A stretch of 64,000 nucleotides of DNA from Chryseobacterium scophthalmum (lineage in GTDB: Bacteria > Bacteroidota > Bacteroidia > Flavobacteriales > Weeksellaceae), in NCBI RefSeq assembly GCF_900143185.1, contig NZ_FSRQ01000002.1, forward strand, positions 930,001 to 994,000, in the 5' to 3' direction. Below the pieces are notes generated by a model. That model saw only the letters and a list, made by a program, of their open reading frames with translations, was not told the DNA's origin and searched no databases. Made by a program: the position numbers and the translations under genes. How positions within the stretch are numbered: the stretch's first letter is position 1; every line of letters begins with the position of its first letter. Of the stretch, positions 26,189 through 33,911 are shown piece by piece.

Positions 26189-29100
26189 TTAAGCAATCTC
26201 AATCAGACTTCCTCTTTCCTCATCTTTCGTAATATTCAGCGAAACCGGAATTTTCTCTTTCAGTTCTTCAACGTGCGAAATAATTCCCACAATTCTGTTC
26301 TCTTTCTGAAGATTCATCAGTGTTTCAAATACGATATTCACAGATTCCAGATCCTGAGTTCCGAAGCCTTCATCGATAAAAAAGAAATTTTTCTCAGATT
26401 GTGCATTCGTTTGTACGCTTTCTGCCAAAGCCAAAGCCAGACTCAGTGAAACCTGAAAAGCCTGCCCTCCGGAAAGCGTTTTCACACTTCGGCTGCGTCC
26501 TTCATTCAGATAGTCGATAATTTCAAAATCACTGTTTTCGTTCAGCTGTAAACTCAACTGATTTCTTGTCATCCGATGAAAACGTACATTCGCATGATCA
26601 CACAATTGACGAAGATAAATCGAAGAAACATATTGTACAAAACCGGCTCCTTTAAAGAGATTGGTCATAATCTTCAGATTTTCTGCACGCTTTTGAAGTT
26701 GAGATAAATCCTTCAGTAAATCTTCTTTTTTCTTGAATTCTTTTTCAAGTCTTTCAATTTCAGTGGCGATTTTTACCACAGAATTATTGACGATTTTTAA
26801 ATCATTTTCAAAAGCTTTGAATTGATTTTCAGTTTCTGCAAACTGTTCTTCATCAAATGAAAAATCTTTGAGTTTGGCTTCCAGATTGAGAATGTCGTTT
26901 TTTACAATTTCAAATTGAATTCTGAATTGCTGAATCTGATTTCTTGTTTCCTGAACATTAATTTCCTGTGCAAGAATTTGCAGGGTTTCTTCTAAAGTGT
27001 TGAATTTCTGTTCTGATAAAGAATTTTCAATCAGGATTTTATTAGCAGAAATTTCTTTTTCCAATTCTGAAATTCGTTTTTCTAATTGATCAACAATTGT
27101 TTTTTGTTCAGCTAATTTTGGAGAAATTTCTTCTTTTTCCTTATTTAATTTTTGATAATTTTCTTCAGTCTCAAGGTTCGATTGTGATAATTTATTGTAA
27201 ATTTCTTCGGTTTCAAGGATTGGTTTTTTCTCGTAATCAAGCCAGCTTAAAACTTTTAAATTACTTTCGTTGGTCTTGATTTGCTCTTCTTTTTTCGCCT
27301 CATCAAGCCTGAATTTTTCTAAAGCTTTATTGTAATTATCAAGATTTTCTCGCTCTTTTTCAAGATTTTTTTGCTCCAAACCGATTTGTTGGTTCAGTTC
27401 TTCAATTTGCTTTTCAATGGCAAAAGATTGTTGCCTTTTTTCTTCAAAATCATTTTGATTTTCAGAATTAAATTCTGTCCAGCTAAAGTTTTTTAAATGC
27501 TCTGCAATTTGAGTTTGAATTTGCTTTAAATTATCTTCTTCAGATTTCTGTTGTTCCTCAAAAATCTTTTTTCGGTCAAGAATTTTTTCTATTTCTAAAG
27601 ATTGTTTTTGAATATGATCTTTTTGAATTTCAATCTGCTCAATCTTTTTCTGAATTTCATTTAATTCAGAATTCACATCATCAAATTCTACAATATTCGG
27701 ATGTTCCAAAGCGCCACAAAGCGGACAAGATTCTCCGTCGTGCAGTTCGTTGGCAAAGTGAGCCAGTTTTTGCTGCACTTCTAGATGATTTCGCTTTTCA
27801 GAAAGTGTTTTTTTCTGATTTTCTAAAGTTTCAGTTTGAGTTTTAAAATCATTTCTAAAAGTCTCAGGATTGATTTCAAAATGTTTTAAGTCTTCTGATA
27901 TTTTTCCAACTTCAATTTTTATTAAATCAATTTTTCCGGTCTGATTTTGTAAATTTTCATTTAATCTTTTCTTTTCTGAAAACCAGTTTCCGAGATTTAA
28001 AAGTAAAGTGGAATCTAATTTTTTAGGTTTTAAAAGTTCTGCATTTTTAGAAAGGTTTTCAATTTTTTGCTGAATTAATTTCTGATGGGTTTCAACCTCT
28101 TTTACTTTTTCAGAACCTTTTTTTGTTCTTTCTTTTAAGGTTTCAATTTCTCCCGAAAATTTCTGCATTTGTAAAATCAAACTCAAATCATTTTCCTGAG
28201 TTTTAGACTGATTTAATGCTTCATATTGTGGCTGAATTGCAGAAAGTTTATTTTTTATATCTTCAAACCGAATTTCAGTTTCCTGTACAATTTTAAATTG
28301 AGTTTCTTTATTTTTCTGTTGTTCTGAAATTTCTTTCTGAAGCTTATTTCTTTCAGAAATTAATGGTGTGAAAATTCTGAAAACTTTGTCAAATACTTCA
28401 GTTTTTGTTTCTAAAATGTCGATTTCCTTTTTCTGTTGATTCAGTTTCTCAAACTCAGATTTCTTTTGTTTCAGCGATTCAAAATCAGTTTTTAAATTTT
28501 TAAGTTGTTGATATTTTTGTTCAATTTTTATAAACTGAATTTTTACATTTTCAAATTTTTGCTGCTCAATTTTTAAATTCTCTTTCTGAATCAAAATTTG
28601 CTCTTCGTTAACTTCTTCAAAACCTTTCAATTGGCCTTCCAACTGATCCAGTTCTGATCTGTTTTTGTAGTTTAAAACTGAAACATTATTCTGCAAATCA
28701 AAACGCTGAAGACTGAAAATCTCCTTCATCATGTTCGTTCGGTCTGTCGCGCCCAATTCCAGAAATTCTTTAAACTGACCTTGAGGAATAATAATGGTTC
28801 GCTTAAAATTGGCATAACTCAAACCAATGAGTTTTTCAGCATTGGAATGTTCCAAAGGAATCCAGTTTTCATTTTTCCATTCATAGAAAGTGACGCTCGG
28901 AGTTTTTACGTCTTCAAAATTTTTAGAATTACGTTTAAACTCTCTTGTAGCACGGAATTTTTTGTTTTCAAAATTGATGAAATCAAACTCAATATAAGAT
29001 TTATTCGATTTCAAATTCATCATATTGTAAGCACGTTTATCTCTGGAATTGAGACGCTCCGTTTCGCCGTACAACGCAAAAGAAATGGCTTCCAAAATAG

Positions 29101-29227
29101 AAGATTTCCCGGAACCAACCGAACCGAAAATTCCGAAAAGACCTGCTTCTGTAAGATTTTCAAAGTCGATTTTCTGACGTTCCTGATAAGAATAAAGACC
29201 TTCTAAAGTCAGTTGAATTGGAATCAT
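26189..29227 (-). CDS. sbcC: SbcC: ATPase subunit of the SbcCD exonuclease (Rad50 homologue)
   Basis: This 1012-residue SMC-like protein pairs with SbcD to cut DNA hairpins and process double-strand breaks. It has Walker A GSVGSGKSSILEAI near residue 35, very long coiled coils, a central zinc hook ESCPLCGALEHPN (CxxC, about residue 503), signature motif TLSGGQAFQVSLSLALALAES near 920 and Walker B FFFIDEGFGTQD near 950. All motifs needed for ATP-driven head engagement are present. SbcD lies upstream on the same strand, but 230 bases apart and separated by a palindromic repeat and a possible terminator, which is unlike the usual overlapping sbcDC arrangement. Confidence 0.97.
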   Translation of the reverse strand: MIPIQLTLEGLYSYQERQKIDFENLTEAGLFGIFGSVGSGKSSILEAISFALYGETERLNSRDKRAYNMMNLKSNKSYIEFDFINFENKKFRATREFKRNSKNFEDVKTPSVTFYEWKNENWIPLEHSNAEKLIGLSYANFKRTIIIPQGQFKEFLELGATDRTNMMKEIFSLQRFDLQNNVSVLNYKNRSELDQLEGQLKGFEEVNEEQILIQKENLKIEQQKFENVKIQFIKIEQKYQQLKNLKTDFESLKQKKSEFEKLNQQKKEIDILETKTEVFDKVFRIFTPLISERNKLQKEISEQQKNKETQFKIVQETEIRFEDIKNKLSAIQPQYEALNQSKTQENDLSLILQMQKFSGEIETLKERTKKGSEKVKEVETHQKLIQQKIENLSKNAELLKPKKLDSTLLLNLGNWFSEKKRLNENLQNQTGKIDLIKIEVGKISEDLKHFEINPETFRNDFKTQTETLENQKKTLSEKRNHLEVQQKLAHFANELHDGESCPLCGALEHPNIVEFDDVNSELNEIQKKIEQIEIQKDHIQKQSLEIEKILDRKKIFEEQQKSEEDNLKQIQTQIAEHLKNFSWTEFNSENQNDFEEKRQQSFAIEKQIEELNQQIGLEQKNLEKERENLDNYNKALEKFRLDEAKKEEQIKTNESNLKVLSWLDYEKKPILETEEIYNKLSQSNLETEENYQKLNKEKEEISPKLAEQKTIVDQLEKRISELEKEISANKILIENSLSEQKFNTLEETLQILAQEINVQETRNQIQQFRIQFEIVKNDILNLEAKLKDFSFDEEQFAETENQFKAFENDLKIVNNSVVKIATEIERLEKEFKKKEDLLKDLSQLQKRAENLKIMTNLFKGAGFVQYVSSIYLRQLCDHANVRFHRMTRNQLSLQLNENSDFEIIDYLNEGRSRSVKTLSGGQAFQVSLSLALALAESVQTNAQSEKNFFFIDEGFGTQDLESVNIVFETLMNLQKENRIVGIISHVEELKEKIPVSLNITKDEERGSLIEIA

Positions 29228-29265
29228 AATGTTATGTTTGATTTCAAAAATTAATATTGCATTGT

Positions 29266-29369
29266 TGTCATTTTGAGCGCAACGAAGTGGAGTCGAAAAA
29301 TCTTAAATATTTGTATTTTAAAAGATTCTTCATTTCATAATGCTTCGCAAAATTTCATTCAGAATGACA
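29266..29369. repeat. Dispersed palindromic repeat, family A, copy 4
   Basis: TGTCATTTTGAGCGCAACG on the left is inverted in CATTCAGAATGACA on the right, with AAAATCTT and AAGATTCTTC inside. It is the longest copy and lies between sbcD and sbcC. Confidence 0.7.
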
Positions 29370-29395
29370 AAAAGAATTTTTAAATAAAATTTAAA

Positions 29396-29438
29396 AAGCC
29401 CATTAAAAATCTTATAACCTGAAACTTCTTAATGGCTT
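29396..29438 (-). terminator. Possible terminator or attenuator after sbcD
   Basis: AAGCCCATTAA can pair with TTAATGGCTT (one bulged base) across a 22-base loop. On the minus strand it is followed by a moderately T-rich tract, 20 bases past the sbcD stop. It is weak and could act as an attenuator before sbcC. Confidence 0.4.
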
Positions 29439-29457
29439 AAAAATATTTTAGATAAAA

Positions 29458-30666
29458 TTATTTTTCGGAAGCAATTTCGTTAAACAAATTAATGAGTTCC
29501 TCATTGGCTTCCTGACCGCCATTTTTAGATTTAAAATAATTGTTAAATAAAGTTTGAATATCCTGACTCAGGTTGATTTCACTTAATTGATTTTCATTAA
29601 AATCCTGATTTTTAACTTTCGGAATGAGATGCACAATTCCGTTATGAGATTGATAGATGAGTTTTCTCTCTTCGGCTTTTAAAAAAGTTTCACTTTCTAA
29701 GGTCAATTCAACTAAAGTATTTGGGTTTTCTTTCAGCCATTCAATTGTATTTTCAATGGAGTCAAACGTTTTTCTGACGAGTTTTTTACCGTTTTGTAAA
29801 GCAATTTTCTCAAATGAAACATTTTTATTGGGTTCAGCTTCAATAATGGAAACATACTTCGTTTGTCCGGCTTCGCTAAAGCTGTAACACAAAGGCGAAG
29901 ATGAATAGACAACAGGCTTTTCATCAGTTCCTATATTTTGAAAACCATGCAAATGTCCTAAAGCTGTATATTGAATCTGCTGCGGAATAATATCTGAAAA
30001 AACTAGGTCTGCATTTCCTATTTTAATGGGCTTTTCTCCTTCCGGTTCTTCCAAAATAGGAGCACCTTTTTTGTTCATATACAAATGCGTTATCAAAAGA
30101 TTGATGCCATTTTGATCGCAAAATGCATCAGCAGTTTTTTTCCAGTTTTCGGCTAAAACTCTATTGAGTTCCTCTTCTTTATTCTCTCCAAAATATTCTT
30201 TTAAACGAACCTCATTTGCATAAGGAGTGTGCAAAATTCTGACAGGGAAATCTTGATTTTTAAATTCTAATTCAATAAAACCTTCTGTTGATTTTGAAAC
30301 TTTGAAATGTTCAAGCTCAAAAGGATTGATTGTCGCTTTTGGATGTCCGATTAAAATAATTCCGCATTCGCGCGCTAAAGGATCGGGTGCATCGATCAAA
30401 CTTGGCGAATCATGATTCCCGGAAATGGCAATAACGGGACGTTTTCCATTTAATGATAAACATTTTAAAGTTTTATAAAAAAGTTCCGTCGCTTCAACAC
30501 TCGGATTAAAATTGTCAAACAAATCTCCGGCAACCAGAACCAGATCAACATTTTCACGATCTGCGATATCAACAATTTCGTTCATCACCAAAACCTGTTC
30601 TTCTAATCTAGAAAAACGGTCGAGACGTTTACCCAAATGCCAATCGGCGGTGTGGAGGATTTTCAT
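29458..30666 (-). CDS. sbcD: SbcD: nuclease subunit of the SbcCD exonuclease (Mre11 homologue)
   Basis: This 402-residue metallophosphoesterase shows all the metal-binding motifs: TADWHLGKRL, LVAGDLFDN, ISGNHDS, LITHLYM and ALGHLHGFQ. The C-terminal capping domain (about 270-402) fits SbcD. It forms the active nuclease with SbcC. Its ATG (30664-30666) overlaps the stop of a 50-residue basic gene in an ATGA arrangement, so the two are probably translated in sequence. Confidence 0.96.
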   Translation of the reverse strand: MKILHTADWHLGKRLDRFSRLEEQVLVMNEIVDIADRENVDLVLVAGDLFDNFNPSVEATELFYKTLKCLSLNGKRPVIAISGNHDSPSLIDAPDPLARECGIILIGHPKATINPFELEHFKVSKSTEGFIELEFKNQDFPVRILHTPYANEVRLKEYFGENKEEELNRVLAENWKKTADAFCDQNGINLLITHLYMNKKGAPILEEPEGEKPIKIGNADLVFSDIIPQQIQYTALGHLHGFQNIGTDEKPVVYSSSPLCYSFSEAGQTKYVSIIEAEPNKNVSFEKIALQNGKKLVRKTFDSIENTIEWLKENPNTLVELTLESETFLKAEERKLIYQSHNGIVHLIPKVKNQDFNENQLSEINLSQDIQTLFNNYFKSKNGGQEANEELINLFNEIASEK

Positions 30667-30815
30667 AATTTATTATCTGCATCTCTTGCTTTAAAATCTT
30701 CTCGAATTTGTTTTAAACGTGCTTTTCTTTCTGCTTCCGCATTTTGTATTTTACGTTTTTTCTGGTCGATTTTCTTTTTATTTTTCTTCCTGTTAGCTTC
30801 GTTATTTTTGCTCAT
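30663..30815 (-). CDS. Small highly charged protein (50 aa) overlapping sbcD
   Basis: From an ATG at 30813-30815 the frame runs 50 codons and stops with TGA inside ATGA shared with the sbcD start. The product begins MSKNNEANRKKNKKK and is dominated by Lys, Arg, Glu and Asn, with QNAEAERKARLKQIRED predicted as a helix; a small nucleic-acid-binding or ribosome-associated peptide is one guess. The 4-base overlap is the main reason to believe it is real. I do not recognise a family. Confidence 0.6.
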   Translation of the reverse strand: MSKNNEANRKKNKKKIDQKKRKIQNAEAERKARLKQIREDFKARDADNKL

Positions 30816-30937
30816 ATTGATTATCGGAATGAGTAATTTTTATAGATAAGAAATACCTTCATCAAAAATACTAAAGATTAAGAGTTTAAACAATTTTAGT
30901 AGATAAGTCTGATAAAATATTTTAATTTTACTGCGTT

Positions 30938-31189
30938 ATGGAAGAAAAATCAAAAGATCCTTTACACGGAAAAAGACTTGATGCCATTCTTGAAGAGTTG
31001 GTAGAATATTATCAGGGCTTTGAAGAATTGGGAAAACAAATTAATATCAAATGTTTTACAGATAATCCGAGTATCAATTCGTCATTGAAGTTTTTACGAA
31101 AAACAGACTGGGCGAGAGCAAAAGTTGAAAGTCTGTATCTGTATGTTTTAAGACAGAAAAAAAGGGAAGAATCAAAAAATAGAAAGTAA
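30938..31189 (+). CDS. VF530 family protein (DUF2132)
   Basis: This 83-residue cytoplasmic protein shows the family core DPLHGKRLDAILEELVEYY, GFEELGKQI, CFTDNPSINSSLKFLRKTDWA and VESLYLY. The VF530 fold is a small all-helical domain proposed to bind DNA. Length matches. It is a single-gene unit divergent from the sbcD group. Confidence 0.9.
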   Translation: MEEKSKDPLHGKRLDAILEELVEYYQGFEELGKQINIKCFTDNPSINSSLKFLRKTDWARAKVESLYLYVLRQKKREESKNRK

Positions 31190-31245
31190 TATGTTGAAGA
31201 TTATTCTTTACATGTAATTTCTTAATCAATTCTTTCAAAAACAGT

Positions 31246-31253
31246 ATATTTGT
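31246..31253 (+). promoter_or_regulatory. TAnnTTTG -7 element of the SlyD-like gene
   Basis: TATATTTG matches the consensus, 41 bases upstream of the ATG at 31295. Confidence 0.55.
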
Positions 31254-31294
31254 GCCGTTAATCGTGATAGGAATTCACGAAAAAAAGAAAAAAT

Positions 31295-31795
31295 ATGACA
31301 ATCGAAAACAATCATGTGGTAGCTGTAAAGTATATTCTTCACACTATCGAAGAGGATGGAACTAAAACTCTTGTAGAAGAAACAACTGCAGAAAATCCAC
31401 TTACATTTTTATATGGTTTGGGAATGATGATTCCAAAGTTTGAGCAAAATATCCATGGTTTGAAAGCTGGTGATACTGCTGCTTTTGTAATTCAGCCTGA
31501 AGAAGCTTACGGTGAAAAGCAAGATGATGCTATCGCACAATTGCCAATCGATATGTTTGCAGAATCTGGAGTTCCGCCAATCGGAGCTATTTTACCTTTA
31601 TCTGATAACCAAGGAAATAATTTCCAGGCTTTTGTAGTAGAAGTTACTCCGGAAGTTGTTGTGGCAGATCTTAACCATCCAATGGCTGGAAAAGTTTTAG
31701 ATTTCCAGGTGGAAATTTTAAACACTCGTCCTGCAACAGAAGAGGAGTTGTCTCACGGTCACGCTCATGGAATTGACGGAAACGAGGCTCACTAA
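31295..31795 (+). CDS. FKBP-type peptidyl-prolyl isomerase, SlyD-like
   Basis: This 166-residue cytoplasmic protein has the split FKBP domain with an inserted IF (chaperone) domain: YGLGMMIPKFEQNIHGLKAGD, PEEAYGEK, the insert with VPPIGAILPLSDNQGNNF, then DLNHPMAGKVLDF. The C-terminal HGHAHGIDGNEAH tail is short and His-rich like the metal-binding tail of SlyD. It assists folding and may bind nickel or similar metals. Closed by its own terminator. Confidence 0.94.
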   Translation: MTIENNHVVAVKYILHTIEEDGTKTLVEETTAENPLTFLYGLGMMIPKFEQNIHGLKAGDTAAFVIQPEEAYGEKQDDAIAQLPIDMFAESGVPPIGAILPLSDNQGNNFQAFVVEVTPEVVVADLNHPMAGKVLDFQVEILNTRPATEEELSHGHAHGIDGNEAH

Positions 31796-31817
31796 GAAAT
31801 ATTTAGAATAAAATATG

Positions 31818-31848
31818 AATGTCCGGTTTTTTAATCGGACATTTTTTG
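31818..31848 (+). terminator. Terminator of the SlyD-like gene
   Basis: AATGTCCG pairs with CGGACATT across a T-rich loop and is followed by TTTTTG, 23 bases after the stop. Confidence 0.8.
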
Positions 31849-32000
31849 TTTTTTACCACAAAAGTCACAAAAGAATATCCTAAACTTTTTAAGTCTAATT
31901 ATTTTGAAAACATAAGAACAAAAAAGAGGAGTAATTAATTATTTGTAGAAAGCTTTTTTGCTCTTTTAGACATTTTTTAGAACTTAAATTTGCAAATTCA

Positions 32001-32378
32001 TTAGTCTATAAATTCTCCCGAAACATAATACCATCTGTTTTGAATCATTTTAAATGTAGATAATTCGTGATGCATTTGTTTTTCGCCGTTTTCATCGGTG
32101 TAATATGCCTTGAATTCTACTTTATTCATTGAAGGTTTATTTACAATTTCAAGTTTTGTCCATTCATTGATTTCTCCCCATTCCTGCAAATCTTTTGTAT
32201 TGTGGAATTGCCTTTTGCTGGGAGAAGTCGTTTCCATTAAGTATTTTCCATTCGGAATGGCAAATGCAGAAAATCTTGAGCGCATCAAAGCTTCGGCAGT
32301 TGGAGCATTTTTTTCTCCGGTATGGTAAGGTTTGCAACATTCTTCGTATGTTTTTCCGGAGCAGCAAGGACAGTTCAT
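32001..32378 (-). CDS. YchJ family metal-binding protein (SEC-C motif)
   Basis: This 125-residue protein opens with a SEC-C zinc motif, CPCCSGKTYEECCKPYH, followed by TAEALMRSRFSAFAI and a nuclear-transport-factor-2-like C-terminal part with WTKLEIVN and VEFKAYY, all typical of YchJ. The biochemical role is not established. Length is a little short because the second SEC-C motif found in some members is absent. It is a single-gene unit. Confidence 0.9.
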   Translation of the reverse strand: MNCPCCSGKTYEECCKPYHTGEKNAPTAEALMRSRFSAFAIPNGKYLMETTSPSKRQFHNTKDLQEWGEINEWTKLEIVNKPSMNKVEFKAYYTDENGEKQMHHELSTFKMIQNRWYYVSGEFID

Positions 32379-32513
32379 TCTTTTATTTTTTGATGTACAA
32401 AAGTCGCAAAAGTTTTGGAATGTAGGTTTAAAATTTAATTTTCATTTAATTCATTAAAAAGCAGGGAGATTATTAAATAATAATTAAAATAAGATGAAGT
32501 TTATAAAACTTAT

Positions 32514-32543
32514 TTTGTTCTTAGAGAGATATTAATATTTTTG
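32514..32543 (+). promoter_or_regulatory. Promoter of the thioredoxin-like gene (-33 and -7 elements)
   Basis: TTTG at 32514-32517 and TATTTTTG at 32536-32543 are separated by 18 bases, the expected Bacteroidota -33/-7 spacing. The ATG is 30 bases downstream. Confidence 0.6.
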
Positions 32544-32573
32544 TGATACTTTACAAGTATAAATACTTTATCG

Positions 32574-33857
32574 ATGAAAAAAAATATCTTCTTTTTACTT
32601 TTCGGATTTTTCAATGTATTCTCGGCGCAAAATGGTTATGAAATCAGCATCAAAACCAAAGGTATTGCGAAAGATGTAATGTATCTTAAAATATTTAACG
32701 GGACGGTTTCAGATTCTTATGCGGTAGATTCTGCAAAGATTAGTGACAAAACACCGGTTGCAAAATTTGTTCAAAAACAGAAAGTTTTAGGAGGAATCTA
32801 TAAATTGGAACTAAAATCTAATAAATCTGCCTTAAATATTTTGGTCAACAATGGTGCGAAAATATCATTTAACCTAGAAGGAAGTGAACTTTTAGGACTT
32901 ATGCCTGAACAGGAACCTAATATTGGTTTTCTCACTTTTGAAAGACAATCGGGAAACATCGAAAAAAAATTAGAGCTTTTAAAAGCTGTTCAAAAAAAAT
33001 ATCCGAGTCCTACGCTTGATCTTTATACCAAACTCGAAGAAAAAAGAAATATAAAACTTCCGGAAAATTTAGAAGAAAGGAAAAAATTACAGGCCAGTTT
33101 TCTTGCAGATATAGATCTTAATGAAAGACGAATTCAGATACTTCCGAACTCGTATCAGTTTTTGTTTAAATACATTAATATTCTTCCGATTGATAACGAA
33201 AACTATAAAATCGGCGTAGATCGACTTCTGAAAGGACAAAACTTTGATTCTAAAAATTATCTGTTTTATCTGAAATGGATTTTTAAAAATCTTGAATATT
33301 ATAGTCAGAAAGGGATGAACGATGCTTATAAATATACGTTCAATACTTATTTGAATGATATGAAGTGCGTCAATAAAAATGAGACGTTTTACAAAAGTAT
33401 TGCCGCAAAACTTTCTGCTTTGGAAGCTGTACCAATAGGAAGTACCATTGCAAATACCGAGATGCAAAAATTAGATAAAACAATGATAAGCCTTTCTGAT
33501 ATTTATGCGAAATCGAAATATACATTCGTCATGTTTTACGATCCGGAATGTGTGCATTGTCAGGAAGAAACGCCCGGAATTGCAACTTATATAGCAAGTC
33601 TTAAAAATTCTGGTGTAGATATCCAATCGGTTTCTTATCTTAATACACCCGATGATAAAAAATGGGCAACTTTTGTAAAAGAAAAAGGCTTGGAAAGCTG
33701 GATCAATGTGAAGAGTAAAAATAACGACCGCACTTATGTGGAAAAACTGGAAATCTCTTCTAACCCGAATTTTTTATTATTAGATTCTCAAGGGAAAGTT
33801 TTATTGAAAAAATATAACCAACAGGAAATTGCTAAAATTCTTATGTCGGCACAATAA
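32574..33857 (+). CDS. Thioredoxin-like domain-containing exported protein
   Basis: The 427-residue protein has a signal peptide (1-18, ending FSAQ), an N-terminal beta-rich domain of about 90 residues like those preceding thioredoxin folds in Bacteroidota, a helical middle, and a C-terminal thioredoxin fold (about 300-427). The redox motif is CVHC (FYDPECVHCQEETP), followed by the cis-Pro segment SNPNFLLL. It probably acts as a periplasmic thiol-disulfide reductase; its target is unknown. It is a single-gene unit with terminator. Confidence 0.88.
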   Translation: MKKNIFFLLFGFFNVFSAQNGYEISIKTKGIAKDVMYLKIFNGTVSDSYAVDSAKISDKTPVAKFVQKQKVLGGIYKLELKSNKSALNILVNNGAKISFNLEGSELLGLMPEQEPNIGFLTFERQSGNIEKKLELLKAVQKKYPSPTLDLYTKLEEKRNIKLPENLEERKKLQASFLADIDLNERRIQILPNSYQFLFKYINILPIDNENYKIGVDRLLKGQNFDSKNYLFYLKWIFKNLEYYSQKGMNDAYKYTFNTYLNDMKCVNKNETFYKSIAAKLSALEAVPIGSTIANTEMQKLDKTMISLSDIYAKSKYTFVMFYDPECVHCQEETPGIATYIASLKNSGVDIQSVSYLNTPDDKKWATFVKEKGLESWINVKSKNNDRTYVEKLEISSNPNFLLLDSQGKVLLKKYNQQEIAKILMSAQ

Positions 33858-33878
33858 TAAATAGATTCTAGATATTAT

Positions 33879-33907
33879 AAAAAAGCATCCAATTTGGATG
33901 CTTTTTT
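33879..33907. terminator. Bidirectional terminator between thioredoxin-like and M3 peptidase genes
   Basis: AAAAAAGCATCCA pairs with TGGATGCTTTTTT across a 3-base loop (13-bp stem), between the two convergent stop codons. Confidence 0.85.
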
Positions 33908-33911
33908 AAGT

